The notes under the pieces: model-generated | Seen by the model: only the letters and a program-made list of their open reading frames with translations | What the model was told of the DNA's origin: nothing | Database searches by the model: none | Position numbers and translations under genes: made by a program | Origin: Clostridia bacterium | GTDB taxonomy: Bacteria; Bacillota; Clostridia; RGIG6154 | Length of the DNA stretch: 64,000 nt | NCBI GenBank assembly: GCA_017410375.1 | Contig: JAFQQW010000024.1 | Span: 1 to 64,000 of the forward strand | Reading direction: 5' to 3' | Shown here: one piece after another, positions 16,791 to 25,005 of the stretch | Layout: each line of letters begins with the position of its first letter | How positions within the stretch are numbered: position 1 is the stretch's first letter

Positions 16791-17947
16791 AGTATTGTTT
16801 CTCCTTTCAACAGCACCTGCTGCACCATAAAATTCTTGTCCAGAAGAACCATATCGGCATCATAACCTTTTTTTATCTCGCCTTTATTATGAATGCCTAA
16901 AATTTTGGCAGGTGTTTTAGTCAGCATTTTAACAGCCACAGGTAAACTGATGCCGTAATAATTCACTGCACGTTCCAAAAGCATATCTGCAGTTACAATG
17001 CTTCCTGCAAAGGATGACCGGTCCGGAAGCTTTGCAACGCCATCTTCAATAATGATGCGGTTTTCGGGCATCTTTTCTCCCAAAAAGCTTTCGGTTACGT
17101 CGGTCCCTGCCGGACAAAGTGCATCGGTGACAAAAGCAACCTTATCAACGCCTTTTATTTTAAGTGCCAGCGCTATAGCTTCTTTTGCAACATGCTTGCC
17201 GTCTGCAATCAGCTCAACAGAAACTCTGTCATCTAAGTATGCCGCCTCGATAACACCGGCTTTAACCTCCTGCCCGATTTTTCGGATGCTCGGCGTTGCA
17301 CTATACAGATGCGTGATATGCGAAAATCCCATATTGAATGCCGATAAAGCTGTTTCACAAGTTGCATCACTATGTCCGACCGAAAGCCAAACGCCATTTT
17401 CAATCATTCTTTTACAAAAATAGTCCATGCCTGCAAGTTCCGGTGCGGCGGTTATGCGTTTGATAATCCCTCTGCCCTGTTCTATAAGCATATCTGTTTC
17501 CCATTGCTCCGGCGCATGCAACAGATGTGCCTTATGCGCCCCCCTCTGATTGACCGAGATAAACGGACCTTCTAAGTGAACACCGTAAAAATTAGGACAT
17601 TGGGATGCGTATTTTTTATAAGTCTGCAAAAGCTTCAAGACATCGGTAAAGGGCGCAGAGACCGTGGTGGGCAACATAGTTGTTGTCCCTTTTTGCAGAT
17701 GTGTCCGCGAAATGGTTTCAAAAGCCGTTTCCGTGCAATCCATAAAATCATATCCACCGCCACCATGCAGATGTATATCAATAAATCCCGGTAAAACATA
17801 TAGACCCGAGGCATCTATTACACTGCAATTTTCGGGAACCTCACCCTTAAAATCTGTATTTTCTATAATACCGTCCTTTAAAAGGATATCTTTCTTTTCA
17901 ATTTTATCTCCGATAACAAGTCCGTTTTTTATAAGTATATATTTCAT
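16787..17947 (-). CDS. nagA: N-acetylglucosamine-6-phosphate deacetylase
   Basis: 386 residues. The metal site GFIDIHLHGGGGYDFMD, the HLEGPFI segment, GHSDATC and the late VTDALCPAG (catalytic Asp) are all present. It converts GlcNAc-6-P to glucosamine-6-P and acetate. The start ATG 17947 lies 1 base past the nagB stop codon; no separate ribosome binding site is visible, so re-initiation after nagB is likely. Confidence 0.95.
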   Translation of the reverse strand: MKYILIKNGLVIGDKIEKKDILLKDGIIENTDFKGEVPENCSVIDASGLYVLPGFIDIHLHGGGGYDFMDCTETAFETISRTHLQKGTTTMLPTTVSAPFTDVLKLLQTYKKYASQCPNFYGVHLEGPFISVNQRGAHKAHLLHAPEQWETDMLIEQGRGIIKRITAAPELAGMDYFCKRMIENGVWLSVGHSDATCETALSAFNMGFSHITHLYSATPSIRKIGQEVKAGVIEAAYLDDRVSVELIADGKHVAKEAIALALKIKGVDKVAFVTDALCPAGTDVTESFLGEKMPENRIIIEDGVAKLPDRSSFAGSIVTADMLLERAVNYYGISLPVAVKMLTKTPAKILGIHNKGEIKKGYDADMVLLDKNFMVQQVLLKGETIL

Positions 17948-17948
17948 A

Positions 17949-18797
17949 TTATTTGTTGTACACCCGAATTTCAGGAACAGGAGAAGCAAGTGCGACTTCC
18001 GTTGCATAAAGCATCGCATCCGGATGATTCTGAAACAGCGAACAAGGCACCTTTGCAGTAACTTCACCATGCAAAACCTTGCGAAGTGCTCCGGCATTCC
18101 AATCGCGGGGCATACACATACGCACTTTTTTTGCCATAAACATTTCTTTCATACCCACAGTAATGCAGTATCTCGGGATTGCATTCAAATCACCCCCACA
18201 ATTCATAAAAGAATTGATGGTACGCGTTTCCCGTGAAACCTCTAAAACTCTTGTGGGACGGCTTAAAAACTCCTCGTTGCTAAACGGTTCATCCCCGTAT
18301 GGCGGTTCGTTAAAGGCATAATGACCGTTGATACCGATACCGCCGAACACCATATCCAGCTTTCCGTATTTTTCGATTATCTCCAAGACCTTGTCGGGAT
18401 TGTGCGGATCGGGAAAATATCGGTTTTCGTGAAGAACATTTAATTCTTCATCAATCTTCGAGTAAAATATACGATTCATACCTCCTCGGAAGGACAACGG
18501 GTCATTTTCATCTATGTATTCCTTATCATCGGTTAAATACTCGTCCATATTGATAAAAACACAGCTTCTTAGGCTTACTCTGTACTTGTTTACAAGATAT
18601 ACAAGTCGGCTGTATGGACCGATAGGTCCGTAAGGCACGACCATAACAGTCATCTCCCCTTTTTTATTGTTTTCGTCAATGGTTTCAAGCACTTCAATGG
18701 CAACCTTCCAGTACATATCCACCTCGGTATCGCAAACGTTTAACCGGATGTTGCTTCCTTTTCCCAAATCTTCCCTATTAATTCTGTTAATATCCAT
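17949..18797 (-). CDS. nagB: Glucosamine-6-phosphate deaminase family protein
   Basis: 282 residues. Segments FINMDEYL, FGGIGINGHYAFNEPP and the SRETR stretch match the NagB/SugarP isomerase family. It converts glucosamine-6-P to fructose-6-P and ammonia, the step after NagA. It carries insertions relative to the shortest NagB proteins, so a related amino-sugar phosphate could be the true substrate. First gene of the nagB-nagA-DUF4091 operon; it diverges from the AraC gene at 18933. Confidence 0.88.
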   Translation of the reverse strand: MDINRINREDLGKGSNIRLNVCDTEVDMYWKVAIEVLETIDENNKKGEMTVMVVPYGPIGPYSRLVYLVNKYRVSLRSCVFINMDEYLTDDKEYIDENDPLSFRGGMNRIFYSKIDEELNVLHENRYFPDPHNPDKVLEIIEKYGKLDMVFGGIGINGHYAFNEPPYGDEPFSNEEFLSRPTRVLEVSRETRTINSFMNCGGDLNAIPRYCITVGMKEMFMAKKVRMCMPRDWNAGALRKVLHGEVTAKVPCSLFQNHPDAMLYATEVALASPVPEIRVYNK

Positions 18798-18885
18798 AAG
18801 TTTTACGCCTCCTTTTTTTAATTATAAAATAGTGCTTTAAAAAAGTATATATCATCTGTTGCTGAAAATTAGCACTTTTCTGCTA

Positions 18886-18914
18886 TTGACATCCTCGCGC
18901 CTCTCATGTAAAAT
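18886..18914 (+). promoter_or_regulatory. Promoter of the AraC gene at 18933
   Basis: TTGACA (18886-18891), 17 bases, TAAAAT (18909-18914). The expected start of transcription falls at the ribosome binding site, giving a very short leader. Confidence 0.75.
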
Positions 18915-18932
18915 GTGTATGAGGTGGTTCAA

Positions 18933-19754
18933 ATGCAAGCATTCAGTTCTGAAAGGGTTTCGGACAAATACCTGCTTTTAAACAGCTGCGGAATGCAGGA
19001 CATATACGGATATGATGCAGGAAGTTTACGCGTAAACGGCAGAAGAGATTATCATCTTTTGTATATTGCCGAAGGTATGTGTTTTGTTCGTATCAACGGT
19101 GAAACACATAAGGCCCCAAAAGGCTCTGTGATTATATATCCGCCGGGGCAACGTCAGGAATATTTTTTTAAAAAAGAACATCCGTCCAAATCCTATTATA
19201 TGCATTTTACAGGAAGCGCCTGCTCTGAAATTCTTACAGATTTAGGGTTGACAAACCCTATTTATTACACCGCAGGAAGTCTCGGTATCGTCAATCTTTA
19301 CGACACGCTCATTGCAGAATTTTATGTAAAGGACGACTATTCAGAATACGCATGTCACAGCATTCTTTTACAATTGCTTACCACGATCGCAAGAGTCGTC
19401 AAAGAAAATGTGCCTGAAAAAACAGCTGCAAGAACACAGATTCAGGAAATTTGTAAGCACATTTACGCTTCTGCACGGCAAAACAAATCCATTGCGGATT
19501 ACGCGAAAATATGTAATTTAAGCGAAAGCCGTTTTTCACATCTGTTCCACGAAATCACAGGCACAAGCCCTAAGCAGTATATCTTAAATGCTAAAATTGA
19601 AATTGCCAAGGAGCTTCTGAAAAATACCGAGCTTTCTGTCGCGCAAGTCGGCGAACAAATCGGTTTTTCGGATCAGAATTATTTCAGTCGTATTTTCAAG
19701 AAAAATGTTTTTCTGTCCCCTTCCGCCTATCGGCTTGTACAAAAAAAAGATTAA
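18933..19754 (+). CDS. AraC family transcriptional regulator
   Basis: 273 residues: N-terminal cupin sensing domain (YHLLYIAEG, PPGQRQEYFF) and C-terminal double helix-turn-helix ending GFSDQNYFSRIFKKNVFLSPSAY. The start ATG 18933 follows GAGGTGG by 6 bases; an in-frame GTG at 18915 overlaps the promoter and is rejected. Divergent from nagB-nagA-DUF4091, it is the likely regulator of that operon. Confidence 0.9.
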   Translation: MQAFSSERVSDKYLLLNSCGMQDIYGYDAGSLRVNGRRDYHLLYIAEGMCFVRINGETHKAPKGSVIIYPPGQRQEYFFKKEHPSKSYYMHFTGSACSEILTDLGLTNPIYYTAGSLGIVNLYDTLIAEFYVKDDYSEYACHSILLQLLTTIARVVKENVPEKTAARTQIQEICKHIYASARQNKSIADYAKICNLSESRFSHLFHEITGTSPKQYILNAKIEIAKELLKNTELSVAQVGEQIGFSDQNYFSRIFKKNVFLSPSAYRLVQKKD

Positions 19755-19775
19755 GTCTTGCGACTTAATCTTTTT
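19748..19775. terminator. Bidirectional terminator
   Basis: Stem GATTAAGTC/GACTTAATC, loop TTGC, with A run before and T run after. It overlaps the AraC stop codon and serves the convergent transporter gene too. Confidence 0.88.
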
Positions 19776-19780
19776 TAGCC

Positions 19781-20632
19781 TTATATGTTAAGCAGTATAA
19801 CCGATAAAACGCCACAGGCAAAGCCCCAGAGCTGTGCTTTGGTCAGGTGTTCTCTATAAATCAGTTTCGACACAAAAAATGTGATCACAATACCCCCTGC
19901 CGAAATAATCGGAAACATCAAAGATACAGGGAAATTTTTGCTGTTTAGCAGCATAACCAGCATATTGACAATGCCGTTTGCAATACCGCCTGCCAGAGCC
20001 ATCCACCAGCCGTTTTGGGCAAAGCTTTTCCAATCTGACCGTTCGGTTACAAATGACCAGCTACAAAGTGTAAGCACTACAATTGCAAGAGCGATAATCA
20101 TAAACTCGTTTTCAAAAACGTTTCCGTATACCACCTGATGCATCTTCTGCGTGGTAGAGCACATGCCGTTTCCGACAAGTGCCAAAAAAGCATAGATAAA
20201 CCATTTAAAAGAAATAGTGGTATCTGCCGCTTTTTTATTAATTAAAAAAAGAGAAACAACCAAAAGCAACAGTCCGGGAATCAGACCGATGCTGACGGGG
20301 TCGTTCAAAAAAACAAGACCGTAAACAGTTGGAATCATCAGTGAATACGATACCATTAAAGCCGTTAAGGACAAGGGTCCGCAAGACACCGCAAGGGTTG
20401 AAAAAACATTTGCGGCTGCAAAAGACACTGCAAAACCCAGCGCATAAGGGAAAACGCCCGATTCCCATCGAAAGCCTTCGCTTAAAGCTACAAAAAAGAG
20501 CATCGCCACAAAGCTTAACAATGCTGCGTAAAAAATCGAGCCTTTTCCGTTTGTTTTATCCGAAAAAGCTTTTCTTGCAACATTCTGGATTGCTACACCC
20601 AGGACAACTATCGTTAAATAAAATGCATTCAT
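19781..20632 (-). CDS. EamA/DMT family membrane transporter
   Basis: 283 residues, about ten transmembrane segments, rich in hydrophobic runs such as LIPGLLLLVVSLFLI. The C-terminal FACGVLSVILLNI is typical of EamA permeases. Substrate unknown. Start 20632 has AGGAGGG 6 bases upstream. It diverges from a PocR-AraC regulator, which probably controls it, so it may import or export the ligand of that sensor. Confidence 0.82.
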   Translation of the reverse strand: MNAFYLTIVVLGVAIQNVARKAFSDKTNGKGSIFYAALLSFVAMLFFVALSEGFRWESGVFPYALGFAVSFAAANVFSTLAVSCGPLSLTALMVSYSLMIPTVYGLVFLNDPVSIGLIPGLLLLVVSLFLINKKAADTTISFKWFIYAFLALVGNGMCSTTQKMHQVVYGNVFENEFMIIALAIVVLTLCSWSFVTERSDWKSFAQNGWWMALAGGIANGIVNMLVMLLNSKNFPVSLMFPIISAGGIVITFFVSKLIYREHLTKAQLWGFACGVLSVILLNI

Positions 20633-20698
20633 AACTTCCCTCCTGCTTCTATTATACATAACTTCTCTTTATTTGCAATAAAAAATTTTCCCGTAATA

Positions 20699-20727
20699 TT
20701 GCACTTTCTTCCCAAACGTGGTATGAT
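20699..20727 (+). promoter_or_regulatory. Promoter of the PocR-AraC gene at 20748
   Basis: TTGCAC (20699-20704), 17 bases, TATGAT (20722-20727). Confidence 0.65.
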
Positions 20728-20747
20728 AAGACAAACGAGGTGATCGG

Positions 20748-21548
20748 ATGCACATCCAGTATAACATTCCAAAATTAGAGCAGATTATAAAAGATTTATC
20801 AGTTCTTACCGGAATCAGCATTTCATTTTTGGATGCCGACGGCAATCGCATTTGTAAAAGTATCAGCGAAAAAACTGATTTTTGTGAGCAAATTCAAGAA
20901 AGTAATAAAGATGCTTGCGCCTGCTCGGATCAAAGTATTATTGAGCGATGCAAAAAGAGTCTGCAGTTTGAAAGTCACATCTGCCATGCAGGACTGTGGG
21001 ACGGTGCTATGCCCATTACCAAAAATGGTGTTGTTGCAGGTTTTGTATTGTTAGGTCGCATCCGTGCAACCAACTCCCCTTCTGTCCCCATTTGCAACGA
21101 CGGTAACGCTCTTCTTTATCAGGATATCCCCTGTCTGCAGGATTCCCAGATAGAGAGCTTTAAGGCGCTTTTGCCCGATATCTTATTTGAAAGCGCCATC
21201 ACCTTTGCTAAAAACTCCCTTGCAGATGAAGCAAAGGAATACATCACAAAAAATTTAGATTCCGATCTGAATCTAAAAGTATTATGCAGCGCACTAAACG
21301 TTTCCAAAAACAGCTTGTATCGGGTATTCCGTGAAGCTTTTGGAACAACAATCAACGAATACATTGTATTCGTTCGATTGCAAAAAGCAAAAGAGCTTTT
21401 AAAAAATTCATCTTTGCCAATATATCTGATTTGCGAAAAAGTCGGTATTCCGAACTACACCTACTTTTGTAAACTGTTTAAAAAACAGACCGGTCTTACG
21501 CCCACAGAATATAAAAAGATTTATTTTTCAAATAAAAAAACGCCCTAG
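20748..21548 (+). CDS. AraC family regulator with PocR sensory domain
   Basis: 266 residues. Residues 1-115 or so form a PocR ligand-binding domain (PF10114): a cysteine-rich stretch with CEQIQESNKDACACSD, then ICHAGLWDGAMPI and VAGFVLLGRI. The C-terminus carries the AraC helix-turn-helix pair (GIPNYTYFCKLFKKQTGLTPTEY). PocR domains are known from propanediol-utilisation regulation and are thought to bind small hydrocarbons or polyols. GAGGTGATC precedes the ATG. Divergent from the EamA transporter. Confidence 0.88.
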   Translation: MHIQYNIPKLEQIIKDLSVLTGISISFLDADGNRICKSISEKTDFCEQIQESNKDACACSDQSIIERCKKSLQFESHICHAGLWDGAMPITKNGVVAGFVLLGRIRATNSPSVPICNDGNALLYQDIPCLQDSQIESFKALLPDILFESAITFAKNSLADEAKEYITKNLDSDLNLKVLCSALNVSKNSLYRVFREAFGTTINEYIVFVRLQKAKELLKNSSLPIYLICEKVGIPNYTYFCKLFKKQTGLTPTEYKKIYFSNKKTP

Positions 21549-21558
21549 GCGTTTTTTT
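21535..21558. terminator. Bidirectional terminator
   Basis: Stem AAAAAACGCC/GGCGTTTTTT around a CTA loop; the stop codon of the PocR-AraC gene falls in the hairpin. Confidence 0.88.
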
Positions 21559-22714
21559 AATTTAATGCTGAAATCAGTTTTTCAGCTTCATGCTTTACTT
21601 CCTCTTCTGTCCAGTCGGGGCTGATATGTACTATTACCGCACGAGAAAGGTAATCTAAGCTTTTAGGACACATATCCTCCGAATAAGAAAAATTCTTGTT
21701 GACTTCCATCTTAAAGGGATCCATCAAAGGATGTGCCGCACCCCTTCTCATTTTGATTGCCGCCCAGTCATTGTAAACATGCTTACCCATATTAGCAGGA
21801 ATTCCCAAGCCGGCTTTTTCTGCATATTTTTTTGTTTCTTCCGCTGTCTTAAATCGCAGGAACAAAACCTGACCGCTATCTCCGTCCGGGTCGTTTACGG
21901 GCACAAAATCAAAATACGGTTTTAAATATTCCCGCATCAAAGCATTATTTTTCCTAAGGTCTGCCACAATACCATCAAGGCGCTTTAACTGCTCTCTTAA
22001 AATAGCAGCAGTAATTTCGTTGGTTCGAAACTCAGAACCGCAAAAAGGCTGTTCGGAAAAACCGTTCATCTGGTCGCCAAAGTATGCCACCGCACTGCTG
22101 TCGTGATAAATAAGCGCTTTTTCAAAAATTTCTTTGCTGTTGGTAAGCAATGCGCCGCCTTCGCCTGCGCTGATAATTTTGAAATAGTTAAACGAAAACG
22201 CACCTGCATCACCGATTGCACCCAGCATTTTCCCTTCAAAGGAAGTACCTGCAGCCTGGCAAGCATCCTCCAAAACTTTTAAATTGTGCTTTTTTGCAAC
22301 ATCCATTATGGCTTTCATATTGCAGGGATGTCCCTGCATATGAACCGGAACAATCGCCTTTGTTCTTTCATTGATTTTGTTTTCCACATCCAACGGGTCT
22401 AACATCAAAGACTCGTCAATTTCTGCAATAACAGGCATTGCGCCTGCGGAAACCACTGCAATCGCAGTTGCGATATAGGTATAAGCCGGAACAATTACCT
22501 CATCCCCGGGCCCGATACCCATACCGATTAAAGCAGAGGTCAGTGCTGCCATACCTGAGGTCATCAGTACTGCGTGTTCGGTGTTGAATTTTTCACGCAT
22601 TTCTTTTTCGCAATTTGCGGTTTCCTGCAAAGCACCGCTGTTCACTTTAAACAGTTGCTTAGAATTTATAACTCTTGCGACCGCATCAATTTCTTCCTGT
22701 CCGATTCTATACAT
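21557..22714 (-). CDS. DegT/DnrJ/EryC1/StrS family aminotransferase
   Basis: 385 residues, fold type I PLP enzyme. GMAALTSAL binds the cofactor phosphate, VLEDACQAAG holds the aspartate that contacts the pyridine nitrogen, and Lys179 in SFNYFKIISAGEGG is the Schiff-base lysine. Members aminate keto sugars or cyclitols. Its ATG follows the ceramidase-like gene's stop codon directly, so both are in one operon. A role in amino-sugar or aminocyclitol turnover is inferred; biosynthesis seems less likely in this catabolic context. Confidence 0.88.
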   Translation of the reverse strand: MYRIGQEEIDAVARVINSKQLFKVNSGALQETANCEKEMREKFNTEHAVLMTSGMAALTSALIGMGIGPGDEVIVPAYTYIATAIAVVSAGAMPVIAEIDESLMLDPLDVENKINERTKAIVPVHMQGHPCNMKAIMDVAKKHNLKVLEDACQAAGTSFEGKMLGAIGDAGAFSFNYFKIISAGEGGALLTNSKEIFEKALIYHDSSAVAYFGDQMNGFSEQPFCGSEFRTNEITAAILREQLKRLDGIVADLRKNNALMREYLKPYFDFVPVNDPDGDSGQVLFLRFKTAEETKKYAEKAGLGIPANMGKHVYNDWAAIKMRRGAAHPLMDPFKMEVNKNFSYSEDMCPKSLDYLSRAVIVHISPDWTEEEVKHEAEKLISALN

Positions 22715-24025
22715 TTATGCGCCCTCTCTTTCTAATTTCCCAAGATTTTCTACAGTTGCCTTGATATAACGGAAATCCGCATCATCCGTAAACCGCTGTA
22801 TATTACAGTTTATAAAATATCCTACTTCATAGCCACCACGGCAAAGCTCACTCTGGGTCGGAAAATACCCCTTGGTTCCATTTGCATTCGACATCAGATA
22901 AACGGTTAAATCCGGAACAGCATGATCAATGCGAAGGCCAATTTCGGAAAACATTTCAAAGGGTGATGCCACAAATGCAACATTACCGATTCTTAAAATC
23001 TTTTGCGGAATTTCTCTTTCCTGCTGCTGCACATAGTTTTCTTCGTAGGACTTTTTCACTTCCTGATAATGATTATTGGTTAAAGCTGTAAGATTTATGG
23101 CTTCTTGTCCTTTTATTTCTTCACATTTTTCACATGCCCATTCATAGCTTTCACGCGGTTGCAAGGGTAAAGACACCATGCCGTCAAAAAAGGAAACAGA
23201 GCCTTCTTTATATGTATCAATGGAATCGTAAATCCGAAGTGCATCCTTTGCCGCAACGGCACCCAATTCTTCCACATAAGTGATGTCACCTACAGTCTTA
23301 CCGTTAGAAAGCCTGGGACCCGAATCACCAATGGTTCCGTTAAAAAATGCTGTTAACCCGCCGCTCTTTTGTTCTAAGGTATCGGTCATAACACCTGACC
23401 AGTCACGCGTAATTTCCTTGTTCTTGCCTGCCGCCGTACCATGACAACCATAAGCGATAATATTTCCCTTTACATTCCCTTCAGGAGTTTTGAAAGACAG
23501 AACCGTCATATTTAAGTTTACAGGTCCCCAGGAACTTTGACCCAATGTCACGGTATTGTTCATGGTTCGCTCTCTGCGGTTTACGGCAACCTTGCTTTCA
23601 CCACTTGCAACGCCCATAAGCACAGGCTCTGCGTTGTTTACTGCCTCTACCGCCGCTTTCACCACGCCCGGAATAAAGATGTTTTCTGCATATTCTGTAT
23701 CGAGACCGCCCCAGCCGATTTCACCACCACTTAAACACGGGCCAGAATGGGTGTGTGTTGCAGAAAGAATGATGTTCTCTTTTAAGAATCCCGTTTCTTT
23801 GCTGATTTTCTCAAAAATTTCTTCGCAAATTGTCTCCTTGATTGCACAAACGGTTGCCGAAATAAACAATGCTTTCAAATCACCCGATGTAAAAGCATAC
23901 GCCGTAACTGTCAGGTCATCATGCTTGGATTCGGAATGCCAGTCAGGACAGTAACCATAAAGGCATCCACCGATTTCTGGACTGATTATTTCGCGCGCTG
24001 TGCCAAGATAAAGCTGTTTCTTCAT
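22715..24025 (-). CDS. Neutral/alkaline ceramidase N-terminal-domain protein
   Basis: 436 residues. ATHTHSGP (residues 89-95) and the later GCHGTA and FNGTIGDSGPR segments match the ceramidase-type zinc amidase fold (PF04734). It lacks a signal peptide and the C-terminal domain of true ceramidases, so it is more likely a cytoplasmic hydrolase acting on another amide or ester. Start 24025 follows AAAGGAGG. First gene of the operon with the DegT aminotransferase, divergent from the AraC gene at 24164. Confidence 0.8.
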   Translation of the reverse strand: MKKQLYLGTAREIISPEIGGCLYGYCPDWHSESKHDDLTVTAYAFTSGDLKALFISATVCAIKETICEEIFEKISKETGFLKENIILSATHTHSGPCLSGGEIGWGGLDTEYAENIFIPGVVKAAVEAVNNAEPVLMGVASGESKVAVNRRERTMNNTVTLGQSSWGPVNLNMTVLSFKTPEGNVKGNIIAYGCHGTAAGKNKEITRDWSGVMTDTLEQKSGGLTAFFNGTIGDSGPRLSNGKTVGDITYVEELGAVAAKDALRIYDSIDTYKEGSVSFFDGMVSLPLQPRESYEWACEKCEEIKGQEAINLTALTNNHYQEVKKSYEENYVQQQEREIPQKILRIGNVAFVASPFEMFSEIGLRIDHAVPDLTVYLMSNANGTKGYFPTQSELCRGGYEVGYFINCNIQRFTDDADFRYIKATVENLGKLEREGA

Positions 24026-24118
24026 AAAAATGCCTCCTTTGTCTTTATTGTACAATGCAAAGCAGATTTTTACAATCCTAATCCTTGCTGAAAAATTCGC
24101 AAAAATTCACTTTTTTTC

Positions 24119-24146
24119 TTGACATACAATTTAAGTATGCTATAAT
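24119..24146 (+). promoter_or_regulatory. Promoter of the AraC gene at 24164
   Basis: TTGACA (24119-24124), 16 bases, TATAAT (24141-24146). Confidence 0.78.
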
Positions 24147-24163
24147 AATGCCGAGGTGAGAAT

Positions 24164-24976
24164 ATGCTGTACCAAACACTTTTGATGGGTGACCGTCCCT
24201 ACTATGTTGCCTGCAATTCCTTTGAAAACGGCTTTGAAGAGCACCGACATCCCGAAATTGAATTGCATTACTGTATACAGGGTGAATACATTACCAAAAT
24301 CAACAAAACCGAATACAAGGTCGCGGCAGGAGACATGGCTGTAATTGGCTCTATGACCTCACATGAGCTTCCTGCAAACCAATACGGATGCCGTGTGCTG
24401 GTTATAGAAGTGGGACCCATGCTTCTTTCGGATTATTTCGATGCCCTTTCACAAAAAACAATTTCAAATCCCATTCTGCATTTAAAGAATGACTCGTTAA
24501 CGGCACTTTTAAACGAAACCGCAAAGTTCCGGTTATCTCCTACAGATTTTTCCGAGCTTCAGATTAGAGGGAATCTTTTTAAAATATGCGGACATCTTTT
24601 GAGTGAGATTGCAAACGATCAACAAACCGACCACACCTCAAAAGCACTCCGTTCAGTGGCAAGTATTGAAACGGCACTTGAAACAATTTACACCCGATAC
24701 AGCGAAAACATTGACATAGAAACTGTTGCAACCCTTTGCGGGTACAGCAAAAGTAATTTCTGTAAAATTTTTAAAAATATTACGGGCGATACATTCCACA
24801 ATCTTTTGAACAGTCACCGGATAAAGATTGCATGTAATCTAATTTCGGAAACAACAAACTCGATAGAAGAAATTGCCTTTAAGACCGGTTTTCCCGATTC
24901 CAAATCCTTTTGTCGGGTCTTTAAAAACATAAACAATGTCTCTCCGGGACAGTACAGAAAGCAAAAAAAGAACTGA
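24164..24976 (+). CDS. AraC family transcriptional regulator
   Basis: 270 residues. The N-terminal cupin has HRHPEIELHYCIQGEY, a classic sugar-sensing AraC start; the C-terminus has the two helix-turn-helix units (CGYSKSNFCKIFKN and GFPDSKSFCRVFKN). GAGGTGAG precedes the ATG. Divergent from the ceramidase-like/aminotransferase operon, the likely target, and convergent with a glycyl radical enzyme gene. Confidence 0.9.
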   Translation: MLYQTLLMGDRPYYVACNSFENGFEEHRHPEIELHYCIQGEYITKINKTEYKVAAGDMAVIGSMTSHELPANQYGCRVLVIEVGPMLLSDYFDALSQKTISNPILHLKNDSLTALLNETAKFRLSPTDFSELQIRGNLFKICGHLLSEIANDQQTDHTSKALRSVASIETALETIYTRYSENIDIETVATLCGYSKSNFCKIFKNITGDTFHNLLNSHRIKIACNLISETTNSIEEIAFKTGFPDSKSFCRVFKNINNVSPGQYRKQKKN

Positions 24977-25005
24977 ACAGAAAAAATCCTGTTCAGTTCT
25001 TTTTT
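24970..25005. terminator. Bidirectional terminator
   Basis: Stem GAACTGAACAG/CTGTTCAGTTC with an 8-base loop and T run; it overlaps the AraC stop codon. Confidence 0.88.
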
